In this document: positions 33,367 to 48,600 of the stretch, one piece after another
How the letters are laid out: the number at the start of each line of letters is the position of its first letter
Numbering within the stretch: the first letter of the stretch is position 1
Assembly: GCA_013365365.1 (NCBI GenBank)
Contig: JABVXU010000119.1
Location: 1-64,000 of the forward strand
Origin: Cruorifilaria tuberocauda
Taxonomy: Eukaryota; Nematoda; Chromadorea; Rhabditida; Onchocercidae
Reading direction: 5' to 3'
DNA: 64,000 bases
Made by a program: the position numbers and the translations under genes
The notes under the pieces: generated by a model
What the model was told of the DNA's origin: nothing
The model's database searches: none
Seen by the model: only the letters and a program-made list of their open reading frames with translations

Positions 33367-35654
33367 CCAATAGAAACAACTGCGTCCATGGACAAAAGTT
33401 AATAGTGCAGCTTCCTTACATTATCCTTTAATTAATAATGTGCAACTCTACATAAATAATTCGATCAAAAAATTCAATATTATAAGGCTAACATGGCATT
33501 GGTAAACCTACTCTTACTTTAATCAATCTTTTAGCAAATTTATTAAGCAGTTTTTAAATCAAAAGATCGCAACTAACCGACATTTAGCACTGGAAAAGAT
33601 AATAAAATATGCGAGGTGAAGTGAATGGTAATTCATGCAAGAAACAACAGATGGAGTGAGCAAACTTTTTATTCAAAGTTAACATGAAACAAAAACAATT
33701 ACATTATAAAAATGCGCAAAATATGACACAAGTGATAATGTACTCATACATTTCATAAATATGTCTTCCACCAATATCATGGATAAAAAGAACAAATATT
33801 CACATGAACAACAATGACTGAAGAGATTATGCTGGAATGACATATACCATTACTTTGTTGTAATCTCAACATCTTTATAAGGGAACAAACAATGAGCTTT
33901 ATCAGATATCTAAATTTGAAAGCATTGGAACACTGCTTTTCAATGATCAGGAACATTTAAACAAAGCTCACAAAAACAAAATATTTTTTAAATCTGACAT
34001 AATGGACAATTCGGAATTCCACCAAAATTGTGTCAAAATATTCTCAAAAAATAATATTCAAAATTAATTTTTTAAAGCATTTCTTTTTGAGAATTCAACA
34101 AGTAACAATTTCACTTCGTCATCATTGTACTGAAAAATAAAAAAACCGCTAAAGTGTCATCTAAATTGTTTACCGCATACTGCGGTCCGTACAGCAGACC
34201 TGTTGCCGCTAGGAACACCTACTAAAAACTAAATGAATCATCCGAAAATCGCCGTTTTAACAATGGCAAAAGCAAAATGTATACTCAACACAGGAGCAAA
34301 ACGGTCAACAACTGGGAATCAAAAATATTAAAAAATTAATAAACAACATCAGGAAGACACCGGGTAACTGCGATATTATTATATTATTTCAGCCTCCAAC
34401 AAAATGAACACCACTGGACCTTTCGATATGACTCCAGAAACATCGAAATGATTACTATCTTAAGGCAATTCGTGTTATTCCAAAGCCTGACACCGTTCTC
34501 CACATCGAAATCAAAAAATTAAATAAAATTGGCCATAAAAAATCAGAAGGTCATTATTTCATTGAACTAAATGCCTGCTCATTAGTTTTCACAGTCTATG
34601 GATCTATTTAGTACACAACCACCACCTCTAACAAAGTAAACTATACGTTAATACCAATTTAAAATTCCTAAAAATTTTTCAAAGACTTATAGTTCCACGG
34701 TACAAAATTGAGAGTAAAATGAGCTATCATAATAAAACCTGCATTGTAAATTTGTAAATTAAACCGTTTAAAACACCCTTTTTGAACATATTTTGAATTT
34801 GCAAAGAAAAAGAAACAAAGAAAGAAGAAATTTGAAGCAGCTCTTACTGCTCAGCTATGTAAGCCAGGAAATGACGTCTATAAAGCAAGAGCAGAAAAAC
34901 TGAATTTTACCAATAATATACAGCACTAAGATTTGAAAGCGAAGTATTTCAGTTCAGAAACAAAAGCAGCCCACCGGCAACAATATTAGATACATGTCTT
35001 TCCTCAACATGCAGAATTCACAAAAATCATATTCGAATATAATGTTACGCTATAACAGTAAATAAGCATGCCGCAGCAAGCGGAAGTGATATGAGCGACA
35101 GGAATTCTTACCGTCCACAAGTGCTACTGACTATTAAACTGGTTGTTTACAGTATTTAAAAATAATAAACAAAACAGTATTGAATCGAAGAACGGGAAGA
35201 AACAGCGTTCTGTTGGGAAAACGTAAAGTTTCATCACATTCTAATCATTTGTTCTAGTCCTTCACCATTATTGAAATCTTCAACTACCGTAGTTGATAAT
35301 CAGAATTTACAGGGTTATGTAATTTGCAGAATTGATGCAATATAGAAAAAAATATTTGTCAACTTGGCAATTTCACATAAACCAACAAAATAAAGTTGGC
35401 GAGAGTATAACTGTACTGGCAAAGTAGAAAACAAATCATACAAATGCACCGGCAAAAATTACTTTGTGAAGGATGATGCTCAAGCCAAAAAGATCGAGGA
35501 ATCATGCCCTCCATATATATTACACTGACACGTTAAAACAGTGTTTTTTAAGAGAAAACAATGCAAGTTAATCAAAGTACGCATACTACGAATTCTTGAG
35601 CTTATTTACGCGAAACCGTATAACTTGGCAGATGCCCAAATAACTGTGAAAATT
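33367..35654. other. Intergenic: let-60 3' UTR and NOP9 promoter
   Basis: A-rich, no supported gene. It should hold the let-60 3' UTR (upper part) and the NOP9 promoter (lower part). A GC-rich hairpin (ACCGCA-TAC-TGCGGT) stands at 34172-34186. Confidence 0.5.
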
Positions 35655-38245
<2,591 letters not shown>

Positions 38246-41200
38246 TTATATATAGAGAAGTAAACATAAAATATACTCAGTTGAATCATACTCAGTACAG
38301 TTTGATCTCAATGCAATATTTGGTGGTGAGGTTATTTCACTGTGATCAGCAGTTGCACTCGTCACGATCTTTTCTGGATTAGCTTGTTGTGGAAGTTGAG
38401 AAGCATCTTTTGTTTCTTGTCTGTTTCCCACTTCGTAATCATAGATATGGTTATTGATGTTGAACACTGTATTTTCTTCGTTTTCATCAACTTCGGGAGT
38501 GTTGGCCTCCCAGAATTCATTATCGACACTATTTGGAAAAGTGGTATCTCGTGTCTTCATGTTTCCAGCAAGCTGCTTTTCTAATTCCTTTATGTCACTG
38601 TCTTCGATAGCATCTTTAGTATGCCTAAAAGAATGTTAACGACTTTTTGGTGAAGATAATTTGCTAACTGCTTATCACTTATGTTATTCAATGGTAAGAT
38701 TGAAACGCTAACACGTGTCGTTCCATGATGAAGTTGAATTTCGCTATGGAAATTATTTGCAAATATTTAAATTACTTGACTAATCTCTGAAAGGTCTTAA
38801 TCTTACTGCAACATTTTTGAAACACATGGGAATATTAAGTCCTTTTTTTCTTTTTTCCAGATATAATGGAAAAACTCAGTATGATTTTATTAAATCTTTA
38901 AGAGATATGTTGTTTCCACAGTCCTAGAAATCTATGCTTCTTACCCAATTACACTGCTATGCTTGACCTCATCGACCAGAAGGGAACAGGAGAGGGAGAG
39001 CGGAAGGAATTAATTTTTTCATGTTCTTGATCATATCTTATGTTCATACAACAGGTTTTACCTGTTTGCACCAATGAATATCTAGCGTATAATTTGTGCC
39101 ATCATATTAGTTCAATAAAAGCCACAAAAATCGTTCATGCTATCGATAAGCTTTCGTAATCTAGAAGTACAACTTTTCACTTTGCATTATTGCAGCTACT
39201 AGCAAAATATAGGTGTGTGTATGTGTGTGTATATACGATACATCAAAAGTATCTTAAAATTCACCTCATTTCACTTGAAGATAAGGAAATTAAATTCATT
39301 ATACGTTTTCCGACTAATAATATGGTTTTGAATACACATCTTATAATTAAAATTAAATTAATTTTGAAGATTTGGAAAATTTTTACAAGAATTATTCTAC
39401 CATCAATGACGGTCCTAATGTTTTCGCATCGTTTAGCCTATGATTAAATTTGAAACATACAAGCAGAACTCTCAGGAGTTAAATTAAAATGAAATGAAAT
39501 TTTGGAAAAAACTGCGACTGTCCCAAAAAACGATGTAAGTTTAGTTGGTGATCATCGCATGAAAACTTTGCAATTTAAATTTACCATTCTTGATGCATGA
39601 CATATTGTGACAACAGTGTAGTTGGACGTGCTGTTGTTCGTGTTTCGGTTTCTTTCCGAATTTCATGATCAATACCATTTGAGCGATCATTTTCGATTCC
39701 GGAATAGAATCGATCAATTCCATCTATAACTGTTGTTTTCCCAGTGAAAGCTGTGGTAGATGTCGAAGTCATTCCATAGGTAATGCTAGTACTGTCGGTG
39801 ATATTACATTCAGAATGGCATGTTTTTGTCGCTGCGTATGATATTACTAAATGAGCATTCCGGACATTTTGTATATATAACTATCTCGTACCACCTGTAA
39901 TCTATTTGTTATAAGTAACGTCGGAATGAATTTGCGCAGACTAAGCTTAATATATGAACACAATAGACCTACTATTGTAAATAAGTTCAATCGAAAAGTT
40001 ACAGTGCTCAGATGCTAAGTCGAAAGAACTCTGTAATATAAGCTATATATAAAAGACAGAACATTGAAGGTAAGCATTCTAGGTTTTTAAGTGAAATCAA
40101 TGAATCCTACCTAGTATGATCGGAAAAAATCAATTAGTTTCATTATTGCTTAGGTCAGTAGATTAGAAAATATCGATTATGAAGTGAACTTCCAGTTACC
40201 AAAGGTGGGAAGATTTCTCCTCGATAAATCAGCATAAATTTGTTTTCCTAACACACCAATATCACCAACAAAATCCAAATGCAGCAATAGTGTTGAGCTA
40301 TTTCGAGTCCGCAAGTTTGTTAAATATAATTCGGAAGTGGCTCCCATTTCCTGAAGCAATAATTGGAATTCATATTAAAATATTAAAACTATTCTGAACC
40401 ACGAAGAATTCAGGTTCTATAGGTTTCTATTAAATATTTTGTGAATATTCTTTTTTCTTCATTATTTATAGTTTAGTGAAGTTTAGAATTACTCACATGG
40501 CGAATGGATTCAATAAACATCATTAATTGGCCATTAACAGAAAACAATTCAAGCCATGCTTGTGTGCTTGTATTTCGTCGGATTTAATCCATTTCGAGAA
40601 TAAATGAGATGGCCTACAAATTGATTACCAGCTTCAATCTCAAAATTAATTTCAAAAGTTGAAAGCGTTTTGACTGGATTAAGCTGAGACCTGAAAAGCA
40701 AATCGAACAAACATTCGGATAACAAATTTCTTTGGAGACGATTGAAAACATACAGGATTGAACGCCTCAGATCGAGTTCAACAATGAATTGATTGAATTG
40801 CTCATTACCTCCGTGATTACCTGATAATAACTTTAATTTTCCACCTCCAAGATTATCTATCAATAATTTCAGTTTTTAACATCCCTCTACAGAATGCAGT
40901 CCTGCAGTGCGATTAAAAGTTTCTCAAAAATTTGTCCGAAATAACATGAACATATAATCTTGGTCGCAATTCTTTTAGAGAGTTTTTGAAAAAAACAAAG
41001 CAGAAACCTTGTTGTGAATAATAAACAAGTTTTTCCATTGCTATTAGGTTACCATGCTCATTAATCTAGGAATAATTTCCCATAGAATTTCTTCAAATGA
41101 GGAATTTTTCAGAATTTCTTATATAAAAACTTTTAAATCTAAGAATTAACACAATAAGCCGTTATTGACAGCTTGAAGTGATGGTATTTCGATTGGTAAC

Positions 41201-41338
41201 GTGCAAATGCAATTCTTGACTTGTTTTATTACTAAAATAAGGGAAATTTGCTTGATTCCTTGCTGAACATCAATTAAAAATAAATCATTTAGAACATTTT
41301 TTGAACATACAACATACTCAATAGAAATCACAATTACT
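38246..41338 (-). CDS. Unrecognised multi-exon protein
   Basis: Exons, 5' to 3' (partly resolved): about 41153-41338, 40629-40856, 40497-40558, 40200-40350, about 39585-39883, 38246-38624. Phases close through the first four, and between the last two (TG|G giving Trp). Between 40200 and 39883 a phase mismatch suggests a missing small exon. The first half looks beta-rich with scattered Cys and possible N-glycosylation sites (reads VELDLRRSILYVFNRLQ, SVNGQLMMFIES and SELYLTNLRTRNSSTLLL). It is followed by a Thr/Ser-rich stretch (MTSTSTTAFTGKTTV) and an acidic, Asn-rich tail. I infer a secreted or extracellular protein. No signal peptide or clear membrane segment was found; the N-terminus is missing. 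A possible further 5' exon is 42961-43188. No family recognised. Confidence 0.5.
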
Positions 41339-44300
41339 ATGCCAATATCGAAATTTATTTGCTGGATCAGTTAAAACCTATAAATTACGTGGGTTATATA
41401 AGGAAGTCATTGTGGACGGTATGGAAAAAATGTACTGTTTGAGATGTTAAAAAATCACCGCGAGCGTCATTTAAATTACAGATAATAATGAAGATTATAC
41501 GCAAAAAGTAGGTAGGATCATATCTGTAATAACAGTATGGACATTCTGCAGTAAATAGGTAAACACCTTTCTAGGAAATTATTGTCCGAATTCTCGATCT
41601 TTTTTCCTACCCTGTAATTTATTTAATTCTACCAGTTCAGCTGAATTAAACATCGAAATAGGAGGGTTTCTTTTCCAAGAGAATATCTGCACTAATTTGG
41701 TAATATGCTCGCTGTATTTAGATATGGGATTCATTACAACACCAAACTTTGTTAGTGCTCATTAATTTAATTAAAATAATTATTTCCAAGTTAAAAACTC
41801 AAATCTATTCATAATTTGCACTTGATGATAGGCTTAGAAAAGGGAAAGCCAAAAAGCAAATCTAAACTGGTCAAATAGGATTCCACAAGATAATTCTTCT
41901 CCTTTCCTTTCTTTTAACTCTAGTTGAAAAAACAAATATCAAAAATCGGAGTCGTCTTGCATCTTTGCTGTGCATCTCTCGCATAATGCTTCGTAAATTT
42001 GTAGCCAAGATCTACCTACTCAGTGTTCTGGTTGGCAACAAAACGAATTAAATGATGGAAAATGTATAAAAATATATGGCTAGTTTAGAAAATATGGATA
42101 ATGTGAAGGAGAAAAAAGATATGCTTCAGAATTATGTAGTATTGGGAAAATGAAACAGAAAAAAATGGTCAATATTTATCTGAACTAAATGTAAGGAATC
42201 CAGCAGCATGACGTCGTCAGCATCTCTCATCTTCCGTTTTCTTCAGCAGTTGAATTTTCGCAAGCAAATATGCTTATTACACTTCTTATGTACGGAAATC
42301 AACTTCATACTAATGAACAAAAAGTGCAAATGTCTCGATATTTGTTGGTTTCTGAGAACCACTTTTAAGAAACCGAATCCCTTGAGTGAAGTTTCGAGCG
42401 GAACAATCCGGCATATTCACGATGAATTTCTTTAGTATCCATCAAAACACTTCAAACGGAAACACAAGTAATGCATATGACAGAGATCGATTCCCAAATG
42501 TACATTTGATTTGCTTATACTTACACCTCCAAATGAAGTTATACTATTATCTTTAGTTCAGTCTATTTCAAAATGATATATAAACTCTCACTAATTTCTA
42601 CGAAAAGCAGATATTCGATTCTAGAATAAGCCTCTTTTTGGCGTAAAAATGCGAATTAGGTAATTTTCCGAATAACATAACTAATACGTAAGTAAAAAGA
42701 AACTTGTAACGGAACTTCATTCAATGATTTTTGTTTCGCGAATGTCCGTTGAGAAATAAGAACTGATAGTTGCTGCGCAAAAAGGTGGAAAGTAATAAAA
42801 AAGCAGATCAATAAGCGAAAAGAGGATACAATATTTCATTTTCGTTCGTTGTTTTAAGCGATACGGAATGTTTACCTAACGTCCATTCATACATGTCTGC
42901 TTTTATTCTTTTATTTGTTGGATATTTTATTTTCTATTCCAAAAGCAACTCTACAAGCAGCTACCTGGAATAGTCAACAGGTTTTAGTATAGTTTCAGTT
43001 TGGTTGAAGTATCGAGAAATATTCATGCGTGATGATATTATATTGCTCATTCTAATATATTCAGCTCCAGTTCTTAAAACCTTCCTATCAGAAAAAATCC
43101 CGCTAATTGCTCGACCCAAAAAGACTGAAGTATTAGAACGCATTTCTTTTATAAGACATATTTTCCCATATGGGCGTGCATTAACCACGTTAAAATAAAT
43201 TCATAGAGTTAAAGCTGTTCTGGCATTAAAGAATTTCGCTGAAAAATGAAACATAACCTCAAACCATAAATCACAATATAAAACCAGAATATAAAAAATT
43301 ACAAGCTTGGTTAGCAATAATGACAAAGGAAATAATGAAAAGTGGGAGACGGAGAATAGAAGGGAAGCCATTTAAAAAACGAAAAATATTCAGCATACAC
43401 ACTGCTTTAACTTATTTCTTCATCTTATATTTTTGTTCCAGAAATATCCTAAAACAGTCATGAATAACAAATATGGAAAAGTGAATATTTGTAAATAAAA
43501 CGACAAAAAACTTCTACCATTTCTTCCCCTAAATGAATTATCACGATTTTAAGACCAACAAACTTCATAATTCATAATTCTCAAACTTCATAATTCACAC
43601 TCATGTTGCCGTCAGATTTTGCATTTAAAACTCATTATTTCCAAGCCCATTAAATGACGGAGAAACTTGAAGCTGAATCATTCTAACTCTCTAGAAATCC
43701 CCTTCTATCAAATCCTACAGAAAACAAACGGTACAATTCCGACGCAATCAATCCTTATTTATTCAAATGTATTAGGATTATATTCGTATTAGTGGATTCA
43801 TTGAAATATATGTTTGAAAACATTCTCAAGCGAGCTTCGCCTACATTATTATATGGTTTATCTGAATTGCAATTTCCATCGCCATTATCTTTTCACGTTG
43901 TTACTGCACACACCAGTAGAGAAGCGAAAAAAGTGTAGCATGTAATTAGGCATGCTTCTTAACGTCTTCTAAAGATGTATAAGGAAACACAGTTTTTTAT
44001 ACAAATTATTTTCTTTGTAATACAGCAAACAAGTATAGAAAACAAAAAAAACATGTGATTAATGACAAACAAAAGGCACCGCAAAACTAAGAGTTACTCA
44101 GCAACATTGTACGGCGCCCCAAATTATTTTTAAGGGGGCAGTGCATGTCTAAAGGACTAGGGACGTTTCGCGTAACCGCATAAAGTACACAGCAATAAAA
44201 CAAGTTTACGTTTCTCAGTATCATACAAAACGAACTAGAACCTAAAAAAAAACTTTGCACATTGATTTTTGTCCAACAAAATCCACAATTCAACATTTTT

Positions 44301-45601
44301 GTCCAGTTCACCTTATCCCGCCTTAAGGAGTTGAAAGTCATAATACTGCGTTCATGGTATGGTTCACTCAGAATGAACAGAATTATTGGTATGGTTCACT
44401 CAGAATGAACAAAATTTTTCTATATACAACGCATAGGTTTACAATAATAGGAAGACGAGATGATCTGCGGTTACAAATCAAATATAGATACAATACAAAG
44501 TTCAAATAAAGACAATCTCTTTAGTTACAACAAAACAAACAACCCATTACTTTCAACTCACTTGAACAAAAAAGAATACTCTCACAATGGTTAAAAAGCC
44601 TCCTCCAATGTAAATACTTGAAATGTCAAACTAAAACAATAGGAAATGGAAAACCTAACAAGCATAGCTGTGACTGAGGGCTGTCTATGTAATACAAATG
44701 CAATCTATTTAAATACGATTGCAAGTTAAAAAAATGGGATGACACAATAGCCCCATCAATTTCTTACGGATGATTACAGTTTCAAAAAATAAAGAGGAGG
44801 GGATATGAAAATAAAATTGCAAGATGTAGGGAACAAAAATCGATACGTTGAAAAAAGTATAAAGAGATCAGTAGTTAAATGTCACAGACTTCAAATTCGC
44901 ATTTCATCCATAAAATACGGGGAGGCTTTACTCATGTCACATTGCAAATGGAAATATTAGCCACTGAATATAACAATACCCACAATTCACAAATCCCCTC
45001 TATGAACCTAAGTCAGAACAAATTTTTGCCCAATACAAAATCAAGCAAAAATATAGATAATTCGCAACGCAAGAAATGCAACTGATTAAAATATTAATCA
45101 TGGTTAAAAAATAATGAATAGATGATAAAAGCTACGTGAAAAAAAACTAATTAAATTTAAAAGAGCGATAACAGAGCAATGAATGAATGGGGATGGACAC
45201 AATGAAACCTGATATAACTAACTTCTCGTCTGTAAAATCAATACAGAATAGTTGGCGAATGAAGTTATTGAAAAAGCGATGCGAAGACTACAATACACTT
45301 CCATAAATTAATCATTTCGAGAAAAAAATGTTAGCATTTTGATTTAATGATTATATAGACCGGGAAGAAGTATAAGCATATGAACTGTGCTGAAGAGGTA
45401 GAGAGTATATCTGTGAGCGTATATTCAAAAAACACAGTTTATAACCCGGTGATACCATATCAGATGCTGAAAAAATGGCAGTCATTTGCGAATTCACAGA
45501 TCAACAGTTCTTAAATACTATATAGGATATGACTATAACAGAAGCTGTTCTTACAAATAAACGTTTACCGTAACGTAAATGACTTACAACAAAGACAAAT
45601 T
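41339..45601. other. AT-rich spacer with one candidate exon
   Basis: Most of the stretch holds nothing I can support. At 42961-43188 a minus-strand frame (RYFNQTETILKPVDYS before a GTAGCT donor) may be a 5' exon of the gene at 38246-41338, but its acceptor is unclear. Small direct repeats occur near 43558-43600 (CAAACTTCATAATTCA twice) and at 44355-44411. Confidence 0.4.
44355..44411. repeat. 32-bp tandem duplication containing a GTTCA/TGAAC dyad
   Basis: The 25-base unit TGGTATGGTTCACTCAGAAT-GAACA occurs identically at 44355-44379 and 44387-44411. Each copy contains GTTCA, 7 bases, TGAAC, a perfect 5-bp inverted pair. Confidence 0.85.
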
Positions 45602-48600
45602 TCAGCCTTTACGAGGTCCCAAAGCATGTACTTCATATGAACGTTGATCAAGTTGACTGCAAGATTGAATAATTGTTGATGGTGGCGGTGGTGGTAAGGG
45701 AATATCTGAATGAATATCGCCAGCGAGGTCGCATTTCGGTTTTGGTATTTCTGAAAAAACATACGTAATCCATTAATACATGAAAGCTAAAAACAATTTA
45801 ATATGTCGATTTCTTTTATTTTTTACTACATAGATCACGATATGGCTAAATGAAGACTTGCGGGTGTAAAACATCAAAAATTGAATACTGACCTGGATTC
45901 TTGACAGGAAAAGGAAGAGGAGGCGGGGGAGGAGGTGGAGGAGCTGATGGAGATACAGATGAACTGTATCTATCAGCATACCCGTCACCACAGCCAAGTA
46001 CCAAGCGTAATCGCTCTTCGAGTGGGAGCCTTTTGTCTTTATTGGAAGAAACGATTGAAGATGGTTCTCGTCGCCATGATGATGACGAGGTTGAGGATAT
46101 AAATGAAGTTGGTCCTTCCTAAAATCAATACAAAAATTATAAAATCAAAATTTATCCATTTTTGTGGGAAGTGAATGAGAAAATTCATTCGGTATGGCAA
46201 AAAAGACATATCAAAATTCTATTTGATTTTTTAGAATTCAAACGTCAAGTATAAATACAATATCGAAGATTGCAACAGTGTGTTTGGCATTATTGAAACT
46301 GTTTTTGACTCAATACTCAAAGTTTCTGAACAAAGCATTCTCTAATTTGACCGCGAGTAAGAAAGAAGCTACAAAGAAATCAGAGTCCAAAAATGAAAGG
46401 AAAAAAGAAAAGATTGAAGTTAAAATCGTCAAGCAAAACTCTTGACAACTTAAAAAGAGCCTGAGAAAGTGCAAAAAATCTATACTACCAAAAAACAGGA
46501 AATCTATTTTTCCATATACCTTCATGAACAAGTTTACCTACTTACAAAAATCCGAACTCATATCTTTACTAAATAAGGTTGATATTTTTATGTGAAAGTT
46601 AAAGCCACTTTTTAAAATAATATTAAACAGCTTCTGAATAGTGAACGATTACCAGTTATTTCCAGTAATATAACACTGCTAAACCAAAGCGCAGAATAGT
46701 AATATGTATGTAACGTATTGAAAAATAGAGAAATAAAACAAAGTATTACTCGATTCACAGTGTGCATCTACCAGCTTAATGTCTTTCACAGTGTATAAAA
46801 TGTTTCATCCGAATGACTCACCTCGGAGCACTGTCCTGGTGAGGTACGTGAAGCGTTCTTCTGCACTATGAAAGAAGGTGAGATACCATCAGTGTTCGAG
46901 ATCAGTGTAACTGAAGGTGTCGTTCGCCGATAAATACGGCGTTTCAAGTCATCAATTGACAGTGTTGGAGTTGCACGCAGCTGCACAGGATCAGGAAGAA
47001 CACCAAGACGAAGTGATGTGTGCTTCCCAAAACTTTGACTGGTACTCATTAGCGGAATGAAAGAACGAGATAACGGTATCTGCTTGTGCCCATCATCCTT
47101 TTCGACAGCAATTGCAGATGCCCTACAGAATTTTACTGTATTAACCTGTTGTATGCACAGAAATCTTTTGACATCGCCTCGCTGTAACAAAAATCTTTGG
47201 AAGTAAACAAACTATAATGAGAAAAAGAGCTGACAAAAAAAAAACAACCGTATTCATGTTACTCCAACAGATTAAGGAGTAAACTGCTTTGAATTCACAA
47301 AAAGTTAAGCGAAATATGCTTAACCTCTTTGTTAAAGCGAAACAAACTGCACGATTTATGACAATAATGTGAGAGAGATTAATTTGCTAATCCTTCAATG
47401 CTTGTCATTTCTTGATAGAAAACAATTTACTTCTCCAAATCCACATTAGCTTTCGAACTCTTCCTTCTTTTATATTCATCCAGTGATATCTTTTTCTTAG
47501 GATCCTCCGCAACCTTCATCTGATTTTTAACACATTCAGCATGCAAAGAAGTTGACGGGAGATGAATCCCTTCCAACATTTGGAAATCCAGTAAGAAATC
47601 TGATGATTTACAAGCAGCCTCAATTTCAACTATCTTACGGAAGAAAGCACGAATTTCACCTGTAATAAATCAATATGCAACGTTACCTCAAGGAAAACGA
47701 ATGGTTAGGTTAAAGTCTAATTCCACCAGCAATGCTAAATCTTCGAAGCAAAAACACTCAAAATGAGATGCGAAATAAATTTTTGCAAACTGAAGTACAA
47801 GAACAATTTACCTGGTTTAACAGGAAATGAAGAAGCAGAGTTGCTGGAACCTGAACCGTATGAAGTTTTCCCTCGCATATCTAACTCACTTTTGCCATCT
47901 AATCCATAATTTTCACGTGTTCTTTTCGGCGCCGGCTCTACCTAAAAAATTTTATCTCCTAATTATAAAAAAGTGAGACAAAACTGAGCAAGCACTATCA
48001 CAGCGTAGATATAACAAGTTTATGGTAACCTTGTCTTCTATATGCTCCTCATTGGAAGGGCAAATTATCGCACTATCATAATGGTGAGTCGAACCAGTGT
48101 TTTGAATTTCTCGGTTTGCATATGGCAAAGAACCTTTGCAAATGAGAGCAGTATTATCAGTGGACATTTTCAGTTCTTGTGGTTCTACCTTTCCAGTAGT
48201 AACATCTGCAGTTAGAAATGCTTAAAAACATTTCCTAGGATTTCAAACTTATAAAAATCAATTTGTATATCTCACTCTAAACGAAAACTTGTGAAATTTC
48301 TTATAATCAAAACCATGCCTCTGATATTAACCGTCAATATAGGCAAATTTTCATACCTCTTATGTTTCCCTTTATTTTGAATTCTAGCTTTGGCTCAGTA
48401 GTGAAGTTCTGAGCGAGTGGTGATGTTGCTTTTTTAATCATGTCGTTGAAACCTGGAATACGGTATAAGTGAGATACGGCACAAAACTTCAGAAAAAATA
48501 AGTAGGTGACATATAAAACACTACAATAGTCCGCTTCCTTATTAGCTAATAAAAAGTACGCTAAAGTACCCGAATTTTCTTGTTTAGCTATAACTATTAC

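Noticed and set aside
39205..39235. GT/AT dinucleotide run.
   Set aside because: An ordinary short microsatellite with no flanking structure.
45901..46122. Plus-strand frame with a glycine run.
   Set aside because: It is the shadow of the proline-rich C-terminal exon of the SET gene on the minus strand.
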